Shown: positions 8,019 to 16,689, counted from the stretch's first letter. The stretch: DNA of 64,000 bases from Streptomyces olivochromogenes (GCF_001514115.1 NZ_KQ948475.1:1-64000); one strand, 5' to 3'. Numbers and translations: made by a program. The notes: generated from the letters alone by a model not told the origin.

Positions 8019-9371
8019 CTAGCCCTCCAGGAACGCCACCAGCGCGTTGGCCAGCAGGAACGGGTCGTCAGCGCCGCAGAGTTCGCGGGCGCTGTGCATC
8101 GAGAGGATGGCCACGCCGATGTCGACGGTCCTGATGCCGTGGCGGGCCGCCGTGATCGGGCCGATGGTGGTGCCGCAGGGCATCGAGTTGTTGGAGACGA
8201 AGGACTGGAAGGGCACGCCGGCCTTCGCGCAGGCGGCGGCGAAGACCGCACGGCCCGAACCGTCCGTGGCGTAGCGGTTGTTGACGTTCACCTTGAGGAT
8301 GGGGCCGCCGCCCGCCCGCGGGTGGTGCGTCGGATCGTGCCGCTCCGCGTAGTTGGGGTGGACGGCGTGGCCGGTGTCGGAGGAGAGACAGATCGTGCCC
8401 GCGAAGGCGCGCGCCCGGTCCTCGTACGAGCCGCCCCGCGCGAACACCGAGCGTTCGAGCACGCCGCCGAGCAGCGGACCGTCGGCGCCGGTGTCGCTCT
8501 GCGAGCCGCTCTCCTCATGGTCGAAGGCCGCGAGGACGGGGATGTACGAAAGCCCCGAAGCGGAACCCGAACCGGAACCGGAACCCGAAGCGGAACCGGA
8601 ACCCGAACCGGAGCCCTCGCCCGTCGCCGCCGCGATCAGCGCCGCCGTACCGGCGTGCACGGACAGCAGGTTGTCCATGCGCGGTCCGGCCATCAGCTCC
8701 TTGTCGCGGCCCAGGTACGCGGGCCGCTCGACGGAGTGCGTCATCAGGTCCCAGCCGCTGACCTCGCCCGCGGACAGCCCCGACTCCTCCTCCAGGAAGG
8801 CGATCAGATCGCCCTCGCCGGGGTCGCCCAGACCCCAGACGGGCTGCAGATGACGCTGCTTGTCGAGCTTGAGGCCGTCGGTGGTGACGGAACGGTCGAG
8901 GTGCACGGCGAGCTGGGGCACACGCAGCAGGGGCCGGTCGATGTTCACCAGGCGCGAGGAGCCGTCCTTCAGCGTCAGGCGGCCCGCCAGCCCCAGGTCC
9001 CGGTCCAGCCAGGAGTTCAGCAGCGGGCCGCCGTAGATCTCCACGGCGACCTGGCGCCAGCCGTGTGCCCCGCTGTCCGGCTGCGGCTTCACCCGCAGAT
9101 TGGGGGAGTCGGTGTGCGCGCCCACGATCCGGAACGGGGTGTGCGGCTCGGCACCCTCGGGCACGTACCAGGCGACGATCGCGCCGCCGCGCAGCACGTA
9201 CTTGCCGCCGCTCGTCCCCTCCCAGGCATCGGTCTCGGCGACCTGACGGAATCCGGCCTTCTCCAGCCGCTCGGCGGCGTTCGCCACGGCGTGGTACGGC
9301 GTCGGGCTCGCCGCCAGAAAGGTCATGAGGTCGTCGGTGTGGCCGCGGTCGAAGCGGGCGCTTGTGCTCAT
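8019..9371 (-). CDS. M18 family aminopeptidase
   Basis: A 450-residue cytosolic zinc aminopeptidase removing acidic or neutral N-terminal residues. Co-catalytic metal ligands are recognisable in HTDSP (about residue 90), MDNLLS (about 228), DHEESGSQ (about 285) and the final SMHSARE (about 425); the dimer loop SSDTGHAVHPNY is present. An insertion of about 18 residues made only of Gly, Ser and Ala alternations (about 255-274) lies just after the dinuclear-site Asp; at DNA level it is a 6-bp microsatellite (about 8555-8615). It probably forms a surface loop. The gene is monocistronic with its start at ATG 9371. Confidence 0.92.
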   Translation of the reverse strand: MSTSARFDRGHTDDLMTFLAASPTPYHAVANAAERLEKAGFRQVAETDAWEGTSGGKYVLRGGAIVAWYVPEGAEPHTPFRIVGAHTDSPNLRVKPQPDSGAHGWRQVAVEIYGGPLLNSWLDRDLGLAGRLTLKDGSSRLVNIDRPLLRVPQLAVHLDRSVTTDGLKLDKQRHLQPVWGLGDPGEGDLIAFLEEESGLSAGEVSGWDLMTHSVERPAYLGRDKELMAGPRMDNLLSVHAGTAALIAAATGEGSGSGSGSASGSGSGSGSASGLSYIPVLAAFDHEESGSQSDTGADGPLLGGVLERSVFARGGSYEDRARAFAGTICLSSDTGHAVHPNYAERHDPTHHPRAGGGPILKVNVNNRYATDGSGRAVFAAACAKAGVPFQSFVSNNSMPCGTTIGPITAARHGIRTVDIGVAILSMHSARELCGADDPFLLANALVAFLEG

Positions 9372-9507
9372 GGGTTCACCTTAACGACGCCCGAGGGCCC
9401 GCTCCCGGCGATGGGTAGGGCCCTTCGTAAGGGGGATGTGAAAGACGGACATCTGACTGGAGGGGCAGATTCCGGTTCGCTCTCCGCGCCCCGCGGTCTT
9501 CGCAATC

Positions 9508-9647
9508 CATGCGGGAAAACCATGCGAGGCCGTGCGGGGCCATGCCGGAAACCCATGCGAGGCCGTGCGGGGCCATGCCGGAAATCCATGCGAGTTCGTG
9601 CGGGGCCATGCGGGAAATCCGTGCGGGGCCATGGGGAAATCCCTGCG
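9508..9647. repeat. 33-bp tandem repeat array, about 3.5 copies
   Basis: Three full copies (9521-9553, 9554-9586, 9587-9619) of a 33-bp unit beginning CATGCGAGGCCGTGCGGGGC are flanked by partial copies on both sides. Copies 1 and 2 differ at one base, copy 3 at three to four. The unit length keeps an 11-codon reading frame open on both strands, but codon usage is poor and no ribosome site is present, so I treat it as non-coding. It fills most of the 386-bp gap 9372-9757, together with the terminator at 9689-9731. Confidence 0.9.
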
Positions 9648-9688
9648 TGGAGCGGGCTGCCACGCGCCCGCCCCGTGGCCGCACACGA

Positions 9689-9731
9689 CGGCGGCCCGCC
9701 CCCGGAGATTCGCTCCGGGAACGGGCCGCCG
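9689..9731 (-). terminator. nested hairpin downstream of the acyl-CoA dehydrogenase
   Basis: A perfect outer stem of ten base pairs (9689-9698 with 9722-9731) encloses a second stem CCCGGAG/CTCCGGG with a five-base loop. It lies 27 bp past the acyl-CoA dehydrogenase stop codon. Confidence 0.8.
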
Positions 9732-9757
9732 ACGGCGATGCCCTCAGGCCACGAGGA

Positions 9758-11584
9758 TCAGAACGCCGCCTCGTCCAGCTCCATCAGGTCCAGGTCCACG
9801 CCCTCGGCGAGCTTGCGGGCGCCGGTGACGCCGGGCAGGACGTTGGCGGCGAAGAACTTCGCCGCGGCGATCTTGCCGGTGTAGAAGGGCCTGTCCTTCG
9901 CCGAGGCCGTCTCCAGCTTCTCGGTGGCCACGGCGGCACCGCGCAGCAGCAGGTAGCCGACGACCACGTCGCCGGAGGCCAGCAGCAGGCGGGTGGTGTT
10001 GAGGCCGACCTTGTAGATGTTCTTGACGTCCTGCTCGGTGGCCGCCAGGTCCGTGAGCATGAGGCCGACGATGGCCTCCAGCTCGACGGCCGCCTTGGCG
10101 AGCTGCTCGCGGGCCGCGGACAGGTCCTCGCCGCCCGTGCCGAGCGCCAGGAACTTCTTGATGTCCTCGGCGAGGGAGTTGAGCGCCGCGCCCTGGTTGC
10201 GGACGATCTTCCGGAAGAAGAAGTCCTGGCCCTGGATCGCGGTCGTGCCCTCGTAGAGGGTGTCGATCTTGGCGTCGCGGATGTACTGCTCGATCGGGTA
10301 CTCCTGCAGGAAGCCGGAGCCGCCGAAGGTCTGCAGCGACTGGGCGAGCTGCTCGTAGCCCTTCTCGGAGCCGTAGCCCTTCACGATCGGCAGGAGCAGG
10401 TCGTTGAGGGCCTCCAGGGCGGCGGTGTCCTCGCCGGCGGCCTCCTTGACCTGGATCTCGTCCTGGATCGCGGCGGTGTGCAGCACCAGGGCGCGCATGC
10501 CCTCGGCGTACGCCTTCTGCGTCATCAGCGAGCGGCGCACGTCGGGGTGGTGCGTGATGGTGACCTTGGGCGCGGTCTTGTCCATGAAGTTCGCGAGGTC
10601 CGGGCCCTGGACGCGCTCCTTGGCGTACTCCAGCGCGTTCAGGTAGCCGGTCGAGAGCGTGGAGATCGCCTTCGTGCCGACCATCATGCGGGCGAACTCG
10701 ATGATCCGGAACATCTGGCGGATGCCGTCGTGCTTGTCGCCGATCAGCCAGCCCTTGGCGGGGTGGCGGTCGCCGAAGGTCATCTCGCAGGTGTTGGACG
10801 CCTTGAGGCCCATCTTGTGCTCGACGTTCGTCGCGTACGCGCCGTTGCGCTCGCCCAGCTCGCCGGTCTCGAAGTCGAACTCGTACTTCGGGACGAGGAA
10901 GAGGGACAGGCCCTTGGTGCCGGGGCCGGCGCCCTCGGGACGGGCGAGCACGTAGTGGAGGATGTTCTCCGACATGTCGTGCTCACCGGACGTGATGAAG
11001 CGCTTCACGCCCTCGATGTGCCAGGAGCCGTCCGCCTGCTGGACCGCCTTGGTGCGGCCCGCGCCCACGTCCGAGCCGGCGTCCGGCTCGGTGAGCACCA
11101 TGGTGGAGCCCCACTGCTTGTCGATGGCGATCTTCGCGATGTGCTTCTGGACCTCGGTGCCCTCCTCGAAGAGGATGCCCGCGAAGGCGGGGCCGGAGGA
11201 GTACATCCAGACCGCCGGGTTGGCGCCGAGCACCAGCTCCGCGTACGCCCAGATCAGGGAGCGGGGCGAGGTGGTGCCGCCGAGCTCCTCGGGCAGGCCC
11301 AGGCGCCAGTACTCGGAGTCCATGAAGGCCTTGTACGACTTCTTGAAGGATGCCGGTACGGGAGCCGTGTTGGTCTCCGGGTCGAAGACCGGCGGGTTGC
11401 GGTCGGCGTCCGCGAAGGACTCCGCCAGCTCGTTCTCCGAGAGACGGGCCAGCTCGTCGAGGACGCTCTTGGCGGTGTCGACGTCCATCTCCGCGAACGG
11501 TCCGGTGCCGTACAGCTTGTCGCGCCCGAGCACCTCGAAGAGGTTGAACTCGATGTCGCGGAGATTCGACTTGTAGTGCCCCAT
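9758..11584 (-). CDS. acyl-CoA dehydrogenase, FadE5-like
   Basis: A 608-residue FAD enzyme for the first step of fatty-acid beta-oxidation. The length and an extra N-terminal segment plus a C-terminal acetyl-CoA-dehydrogenase-like helical domain match the FadE5/very-long-chain-like group rather than 380-residue dehydrogenases. Visible motifs include MVLTEPDAGSDVG near 165-180 (substrate and FAD contact), GVKRFITSGEHD, and the catalytic-base region IDTLYEGTTAIQGQDF near 420. The start ATG at 11584 gives MGHYKSN, typical of the family. A pair of similar palindromes upstream may be an operator. A pirin gene nearby may be functionally linked. Confidence 0.93.
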   Translation of the reverse strand: MGHYKSNLRDIEFNLFEVLGRDKLYGTGPFAEMDVDTAKSVLDELARLSENELAESFADADRNPPVFDPETNTAPVPASFKKSYKAFMDSEYWRLGLPEELGGTTSPRSLIWAYAELVLGANPAVWMYSSGPAFAGILFEEGTEVQKHIAKIAIDKQWGSTMVLTEPDAGSDVGAGRTKAVQQADGSWHIEGVKRFITSGEHDMSENILHYVLARPEGAGPGTKGLSLFLVPKYEFDFETGELGERNGAYATNVEHKMGLKASNTCEMTFGDRHPAKGWLIGDKHDGIRQMFRIIEFARMMVGTKAISTLSTGYLNALEYAKERVQGPDLANFMDKTAPKVTITHHPDVRRSLMTQKAYAEGMRALVLHTAAIQDEIQVKEAAGEDTAALEALNDLLLPIVKGYGSEKGYEQLAQSLQTFGGSGFLQEYPIEQYIRDAKIDTLYEGTTAIQGQDFFFRKIVRNQGAALNSLAEDIKKFLALGTGGEDLSAAREQLAKAAVELEAIVGLMLTDLAATEQDVKNIYKVGLNTTRLLLASGDVVVGYLLLRGAAVATEKLETASAKDRPFYTGKIAAAKFFAANVLPGVTGARKLAEGVDLDLMELDEAAF

Positions 11585-11640
11585 GGCGACGGCTCCGTAA
11601 GGGATCGGGGAGGTGGAGGTACTCGCAGCCTCGTTACACG

Positions 11641-11677
11641 TACTGGCAAGTAGCTACGATGATGCTACCCGTCGGTA
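11641..11677. promoter_or_regulatory. two related palindromes, candidate TetR-type operator of the acyl-CoA dehydrogenase
   Basis: TACTGGCAAGTA (11641-11652) and TACCCGTCGGTA (11666-11677) share the pattern TACY-N4-RGTA and are spaced 25 bp, about two and a half helical turns. They lie in the A/T-richer 143-bp gap between the divergent dehydrogenase and SseB genes, where the dehydrogenase promoter must be. Fatty-acid genes in actinobacteria are commonly under TetR-family repressors that bind such sites. Identity of the regulator is unknown. Confidence 0.45.
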
Positions 11678-11727
11678 ATAAGAATCAACCCCCGATGGCC
11701 CATATGTGGCCGACTACTCTTTGACCC

Positions 11728-12192
11728 ATGTACGGCTACGACCAGAATGCGGGCGCCCAGCAGCAGTACGCCCCGCCGCAGCAGCAGATGCCCGGCGGTT
11801 ACGGCCAGCAGCCGCCGCTCTACCCCGAGCCGTCCCCGCCCTCGCTGGCGGACGCGGTGCGGGCGTTCACCACGGGATCGATGTCCGCGGAGGACTTCCA
11901 GCAGGTCTTCGCGACGTCGAAGGTCTACTGCCCGCGCGGCGACAACCCCGGATTCCTGGCGCTGCACAACACCCAGCAGCCGGTCATCCCGATGTTCACC
12001 TCGCTCAAGGAGCTGCGCCGGTACGCCGGCAAGGAGTCCAAGTACTTCGTGATCACCGGCGCCGAGGTGATCGACCTGCTCCCCACCGGCTACGGCTTCG
12101 TCCTCGACATGGAGGGGGAGCACCGCATGGTCTTCGACGCGAAGGCCGTGGAGCAGATGGTGGACTTCGCCATGCGCCGTATGTACGGGTAG
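11728..12192 (+). CDS. SseB family protein
   Basis: A 154-residue protein with a Gln/Pro/Gly-rich N-terminal tail (about 1-35) and an SseB-like alpha/beta domain (about 40-150) recognised from the pattern VYCPRGDNPGF, PVIPMFTSLKELRRY and GYGFVLDMEGEHRMVF. Streptomyces members have no assigned role; SseB in enterics is an unrelated-function secretion chaperone family name. The ATG at 11728 is well placed. The stop codon lies within the first copy of a 17-bp tandem repeat and a perfect terminator follows. Confidence 0.85.
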   Translation: MYGYDQNAGAQQQYAPPQQQMPGGYGQQPPLYPEPSPPSLADAVRAFTTGSMSAEDFQQVFATSKVYCPRGDNPGFLALHNTQQPVIPMFTSLKELRRYAGKESKYFVITGAEVIDLLPTGYGFVLDMEGEHRMVFDAKAVEQMVDFAMRRMYG

Positions 12193-12253
12193 TGAACCGC
12201 TACGGGTGGCGAACCACTATGGGTGGCGAACCACTATGGGTGCGAACCACTAC
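12187..12253. repeat. 17-bp tandem repeat overlapping a stop codon
   Basis: Four adjacent units of GGGTGGCGAACCACTAT (12187-12203 degenerate, 12204-12220 and 12221-12237 identical, 12238-12253 one base short). The first unit contains the TAG stop of the SseB gene. Confidence 0.9.
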
Positions 12254-12281
12254 GGGTAGCGCCCACTCCCCTACGACAGTC

Positions 12282-12315
12282 CGGACGCCCGGAGGGAATT
12301 CCCTCCGGGCGTCCG
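12282..12315 (+). terminator. perfect 34-bp palindromic terminator
   Basis: The sequence is a complete palindrome centred on AATT, giving a 15-bp stem with a four-base loop. It follows the SseB gene by 90 bp, after the 17-bp tandem repeats. Confidence 0.85.
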
Positions 12316-12376
12316 TCGTTGTGGGTGGCAGAAAGTTCAACAATCAACTAAACTCGAAGCACAAGGAGGTACCGAC

Positions 12377-13348
12377 ATGCCTGCAGTGACCGTCGAGAAC
12401 CCGCTGGCCCTGCCCCGTGTGGCCGCGCCGGCCGACGCCGTGGACCGTCCCGTGCTCACCGTGACGACCGCGCCCAGCGGCTTCGAGGGCGAGGGTTTCC
12501 CGGTCCGCCGTGCGTTCGCCGGGATCAACTACCGCCACCTCGACCCGTTCATCATGATGGATCAGATGGGCGAGGTGGAGTACGCGCCGGGCGAGCCCAA
12601 GGGCACCCCCTGGCACCCCCACCGCGGCTTCGAGACCGTGACCTACATCATCGATGGCATCTTCGACCACCAGGACTCCAACGGTGGCGGCGGCACCATC
12701 ACCAACGGCGACACCCAGTGGATGACCGCGGGCGCCGGCCTCCTGCACATCGAGGCCCCGCCGGAGTCGCTCGTCATGTCCGGCGGCCTCTTCCACGGCC
12801 TCCAGCTGTGGGTGAACCTCCCGGCCAAGGACAAGATGATGGCCCCCCGGTACCAGGACATCCGCGGCGGCTCGGTCCAGCTGCTGAGCACCCCCGACGG
12901 CGGCGCGCTGCTGCGCGTCATCGCCGGTGAGCTCGACGGCCACCAGGGTCCCGGCATCACGCACACGCCGATCACCATGGTCCACGCGACCCTGGCGCCC
13001 GGCGCCGAGATGACGCTCCCGTGGCGCGAGGACTTCAACGGTCTCGCGTACGTCCTCGCCGGACGCGGCAGCGTCGGTACGGGCCGTCGACCGGTCCACA
13101 CCGGCCAGACCGCCGTCTTCGGCGCGGGCGGCTCGCTGACCGTCCGCGCGGACGAGAAGCAGGACGCGAACACGCCGGACCTCGAGGTCGTCCTGCTCGG
13201 CGGACAGCCGATCCGTGAGCCCATGGCCCACTACGGCCCCTTCGTGATGAACACCCGCGAGGAGCTGCAGCAGGCCTTCGAGGACTTCCAGAAGGGCCGC
13301 CTGGGCACCGTTCCGGCGGTGCACGGAATGTCCGAGGGCGGGATCTGA
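12377..13348 (+). CDS. pirin family protein
   Basis: A 323-residue bicupin, probably iron-binding. Metal ligands correspond to His80 and His82 (WHPHRGFE), His124 and Glu126 (LLHIEAP). The N-terminal cupin spans about 50-150 and the second about 190-290. Pirins act as redox-sensitive modulators or quercetinases; in Streptomyces ambofaciens a pirin is reported to modulate an acyl-CoA dehydrogenase, which fits the acyl-CoA dehydrogenase gene 0.8 kb away, although co-function here is inference. The start has an ideal AAGGAGGT site. The 40 bp upstream are unusually A-rich for this genome and probably hold the promoter. Confidence 0.92.
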   Translation: MPAVTVENPLALPRVAAPADAVDRPVLTVTTAPSGFEGEGFPVRRAFAGINYRHLDPFIMMDQMGEVEYAPGEPKGTPWHPHRGFETVTYIIDGIFDHQDSNGGGGTITNGDTQWMTAGAGLLHIEAPPESLVMSGGLFHGLQLWVNLPAKDKMMAPRYQDIRGGSVQLLSTPDGGALLRVIAGELDGHQGPGITHTPITMVHATLAPGAEMTLPWREDFNGLAYVLAGRGSVGTGRRPVHTGQTAVFGAGGSLTVRADEKQDANTPDLEVVLLGGQPIREPMAHYGPFVMNTREELQQAFEDFQKGRLGTVPAVHGMSEGGI

Positions 13349-13363
13349 CCCCTCTCCGCTCAA

Positions 13364-13406
13364 GCGCGAAAGGCCCCGTCCGTACCCCGGACGGGGCCTT
13401 TCGCGC
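13364..13406 (+). terminator. terminator of the pirin gene
   Basis: A perfect 19-bp stem (13364-13382 with 13388-13406) and five-base loop start 16 bp after the pirin stop codon. A degenerate second copy of the right arm follows at about 13407-13425. Confidence 0.85.
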
Positions 13407-13495
13407 GTCGGACGGGGCTTTTCGCATGGACGCCGTGTCACCCGGCCGGGCCGTCCCGGCGGGACGGCCCGGCCCTCGCGTGGTCGGGTGGAAGC

Positions 13496-14569
13496 GTGCA
13501 GCTACTCCCCGAGGGCGCCCGGCGGCTGGCCGCCTGGTGCGCCGTGATCCTGCTCGTCGCCGGTGTGGCGTGGGTCGGGATCCGGCTGTGCGGGGAGTTC
13601 CGTACGGCGATCGTGCCCGTGCTGCTCGCGCTCCTCGGCAGCGCGCTGCTCGGGCCGATGTACCGGCGGCTGGTGCACGTCGGGGTCAACCGGTCGCTGG
13701 CCGCGGGGCTCACCTGCGTCGCGGTGGTCGTGGTCGTCGGCGGCGCCGTCTACATCGTGGTCGCCGCGCTCATCGACACCGGGGACCAGATCATCGCCTC
13801 GCTCAGGCTGGCCGCGCGGTCCGTCGCCCAGCACTTCGGTGCGGCGGGCACCTCACTCGACGACCTCGCCGCCAACGCCAAGGACCTGCTGACCAAGTTC
13901 GGCGGGACGGCCGCGTCCAACGTCATCAGTGGCGTGAGCGTGGTGGGCGAGTCCATCGCCATGGCCGTACTGGCCCTGCTGCTCGTCTTCTTCTTCCTCC
14001 GCGACTCCCACCGCACCGCCGGGCTGCTGCGCTCGCTGGCGCCGCGCGGCACCGCGGACACGGTGGAGGCCATGGCCCGCCGCGCCTTCGACGCCGTTCA
14101 GGGCTTCATGCGCGGGACCACGGTGATCGCCCTGATCGACGCCCTGTGCATCACGATCGGCCTGCTGATCCTGCGCGTCCCGGGCGCGGTCGGGCTCGGT
14201 GCGCTGGTCTTCGTGGGGGCGTTCATTCCCTACCTCGGCGCGTTCCTCTCCGGCGCGGTGGCCGTGCTGGTCGCGCTCGCCGACCGGGGGTTCGTGATCG
14301 CGCTGTGGGCGCTCGGGGTCGTGCTCGCCGTGCAGGTCCTCGAAGGGCATGTGCTGCAGCCGATGATCCAGAGCCGGACCGTGCAGATGCATCCGGCGGT
14401 GGTGATGCTGGCGATCACGGCGGGTGCGTCCGTCGCGGGCATCCTGGGCATGCTGCTCGCCGTACCGCTGACGGCCGCCGGGTTCGGGGTCCTCGCGGAG
14501 CTACGGACCCGCTACGAGTCGGCGTCCCCGTCCCCACAGGCGTCCCCGTCCCCACCGGACGCCTCGTAG
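13496..14569 (+). CDS. AI-2E family transporter (TqsA/YdiK-like)
   Basis: A 357-residue integral membrane protein with about eight hydrophobic segments in the pairing typical of PF01594: two near the N-terminus, one after the coupling helix (LRLAARSVAQHF), and a cluster at 145-330 with the conserved FFFLRDSHRT and GALVFVGAFIPYLGAFLSGAVAVLVAL regions. Members export autoinducer-2 or act as ion/proton antiporters; the substrate here is unknown. The GTG at 13496 follows GGAAG. Its last 58 bp (Ser/Pro-rich tail) overlap the 3' end of the convergent phosphatase gene. Confidence 0.88.
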   Translation: MQLLPEGARRLAAWCAVILLVAGVAWVGIRLCGEFRTAIVPVLLALLGSALLGPMYRRLVHVGVNRSLAAGLTCVAVVVVVGGAVYIVVAALIDTGDQIIASLRLAARSVAQHFGAAGTSLDDLAANAKDLLTKFGGTAASNVISGVSVVGESIAMAVLALLLVFFFLRDSHRTAGLLRSLAPRGTADTVEAMARRAFDAVQGFMRGTTVIALIDALCITIGLLILRVPGAVGLGALVFVGAFIPYLGAFLSGAVAVLVALADRGFVIALWALGVVLAVQVLEGHVLQPMIQSRTVQMHPAVVMLAITAGASVAGILGMLLAVPLTAAGFGVLAELRTRYESASPSPQASPSPPDAS

Positions 14570-16689
14570 AACTCGAACCAGATGCTCTTGCCCTCGCCCC
14601 GTGGGTCCACGCCCCAGGCGTCGGCGAGGAATTCCACGAGCATCAGCCCGCGTCCGGAGGACGCCAGTTCGCCCGGGTGGCGGCGGTGCGGCAGGTCGTC
14701 GCTGGCGTCGGTGACCTCGACCCGCATCCGGCGGTCGTCCGCACCGCCGGTCACCTCGGCGACGAGCAGCGCGTCGGCGTCGGTGTGGACGAGGACGTTG
14801 GTGAGCATCTCGGAGACGAGGAGGACCGCCGAGTCGCGCTGGTCGGCGCAGGCCCAGTCGTGCAGCATCTCGCGCAGCTGCTGGCGGGCCCCCGAGATCC
14901 GCTCGGGCTCGGCCTGCGCCACGGTCAGCGCGGTGCGCCGCACCGAGGGGGAGAGCGGGGCCTCGACCGCCTCGCCGTCCCCCTTGCCCTGCCGGCTCAG
15001 CAGCAGCACGGCTATGTCGTCCTCGCGCCGGTCGGCGAGCGGCCCGGGGGTGTGGTGCGAGGAGGGCCCGTGCACGCCCTGGACCAGCGCGTCGGCGAGC
15101 TCCTCCATGTCACCGTCGTGGGACTCCAGGATGTGGCGGATACGGCGCCACCCGGTGTCGAGGTCGTGGCCGCCGGTCTCGATCAGCCCGTCGGTGCAGA
15201 GCAGCATGGTCTCGCCGGGTTCCAGAGCGAGCCGGGTCGTGGGGTAGTCGGCGTCCGGGTCGATGCCGAGCGGCAGTCCGCCCGCCGTGGGCCGTATCAG
15301 CACCGTCCCGTCCGCCATGCGTATCGCGGGGTCCGGGTGGCCGGCACGGGCGAAGTCCAGGATGCCGGTCGCCGGGTCCACCTCGACGTACAGGCAGGTC
15401 GCGAAGCGCGGGTCCGCGGTGTTGCCGCCGCTCTCGCCGGTGGAGCCGTACGTCACCGAGTCCGTGATCCCGCACAGAAACCGTGAGGCCCGGGAGAGGA
15501 CCGCGTCGGGCCGGTGGCCCTCGGAGGCGTACGCGCGCAGGGCGATACGGAGCTGGCCCATCAGCCCGGCGGCGCGCACGTCGTGGCCCTGGACGTCCCC
15601 GATGACCAGGGCGAAGCGGCCGCTCGGCAGCGGGATCACGTCGTACCAGTCGCCGCCGACCTGGAGGCCGCCGCCGGTGGGAACATAGCGCGCGGCGACC
15701 CCCATGCCCGGCATCTGCGGGCCGAGGGTGGGCATCATCGAGCGCTGCAGGCCGTCGGTGAGCTCCCGCTCCGTCTCGGCGGCCACGGCCCGGGAGAGGG
15801 CCTGCGCGAGCATCCGGGCCACGGTCGTCAGCACGGAACGCTCGTCGGGCGTGAAGCTGACGGGATAGGTGAAGGCCGCCATCCACGCGCCCATCGTGCG
15901 TCCGGCGACGGTCAGCGGCAGAAAGGCCCAGGACTCCCGCCCGAAGTGTTCGGCGAGCGGCCAGGAGACCGGATAGCGCTCCTTGTAGTCCTTCGGGGAG
16001 GAGAGATAGACGGCGCGGCCCGTGCGGACGACCTCCGCGGCCGGGTAGTCGGTGGCCAGGGACATATGGGTGAAGGGGCCCTCGTCTCCCGGCTTCTGCC
16101 CGTGGTGGCCGACGACGGTGAGCCGGTCCCCGTCCACGCCGAAGACGGCCAGCCCGTCCGGTGTGAACCCCGGCATCGACAGGCCCGCCGCGACCCGCAG
16201 TACCTCGGCCGTGGACCGCGCTTCGGCCAGTGCCCGCCCGGCGTCCAGCAGGAACGCCTCGCGCGAGCGGCGCCAGTCGCCGGTGAGCGGGGTGCGCGCG
16301 GCGGTGGCCTCCGAGGTCTCGGTGACCTCCTGGAGGGTGCCGAACAGCACGAACTCCCCGGTCTCGGGGTCGACGGTCGGCTTGGAGCGGCTGCGCACGG
16401 TACGGATCACCCGCCCGTGCTCGTCCATGATCCGCAGCCGGACCTCGGCGAGCGTGTCCTCGGCGACGGCGAGCTGTACGACGCTGACGACCTCGTTCCA
16501 GTCGGCCGGGTGGAACCGGGAGCGCATGGCCACCTCGGTGACCGTCGTCCTTTCCGCGGGCAACCCGAGGAGCCGGGCGGCCTCGGCGTCGATGGTGACC
16601 CGCCCGTGTGCGTTGTCCCAGCGCCACACGCCGGTCGCAAGGGCGGCCAGTACGTCCCCCACGGCGGGCAGGGGCTCACCAGTGCGCAT
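14512..16689 (-). CDS. PAS-GAF-PP2C (SpoIIE) phosphatase with HATPase domain
   Basis: A 725-residue cytosolic multidomain regulator. In order: PAS (about 10-120, with WRWDNAHGRVTIDAEAARLLGLP), GAF (about 150-310), SpoIIE-type PP2C phosphatase (about 330-550, metal-binding GGDWYDVIPL and VIGDVQGHD), and an RsbW-like HATPase (about 590-710, with ELMTN-like SEMLTNVLVHT). Such proteins dephosphorylate anti-anti-sigma factors while their own kinase domain binds them, controlling alternative sigma factors or differentiation. No cognate STAS gene is adjacent. The acidic Gly/Asp tail is encoded in the region overlapping the transporter gene. Confidence 0.92.
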   Translation of the reverse strand: MRTGEPLPAVGDVLAALATGVWRWDNAHGRVTIDAEAARLLGLPAERTTVTEVAMRSRFHPADWNEVVSVVQLAVAEDTLAEVRLRIMDEHGRVIRTVRSRSKPTVDPETGEFVLFGTLQEVTETSEATAARTPLTGDWRRSREAFLLDAGRALAEARSTAEVLRVAAGLSMPGFTPDGLAVFGVDGDRLTVVGHHGQKPGDEGPFTHMSLATDYPAAEVVRTGRAVYLSSPKDYKERYPVSWPLAEHFGRESWAFLPLTVAGRTMGAWMAAFTYPVSFTPDERSVLTTVARMLAQALSRAVAAETERELTDGLQRSMMPTLGPQMPGMGVAARYVPTGGGLQVGGDWYDVIPLPSGRFALVIGDVQGHDVRAAGLMGQLRIALRAYASEGHRPDAVLSRASRFLCGITDSVTYGSTGESGGNTADPRFATCLYVEVDPATGILDFARAGHPDPAIRMADGTVLIRPTAGGLPLGIDPDADYPTTRLALEPGETMLLCTDGLIETGGHDLDTGWRRIRHILESHDGDMEELADALVQGVHGPSSHHTPGPLADRREDDIAVLLLSRQGKGDGEAVEAPLSPSVRRTALTVAQAEPERISGARQQLREMLHDWACADQRDSAVLLVSEMLTNVLVHTDADALLVAEVTGGADDRRMRVEVTDASDDLPHRRHPGELASSGRGLMLVEFLADAWGVDPRGEGKSIWFEFYEASGGDGDACGDGDADS

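Noticed and set aside
9376..9686. Overlapping frames through the 33-bp repeats encoding 11-residue repeat peptides
   Set aside because: They are open on both strands only because the unit is a multiple of three; no ribosome site, and codon use is unlike neighbouring genes.
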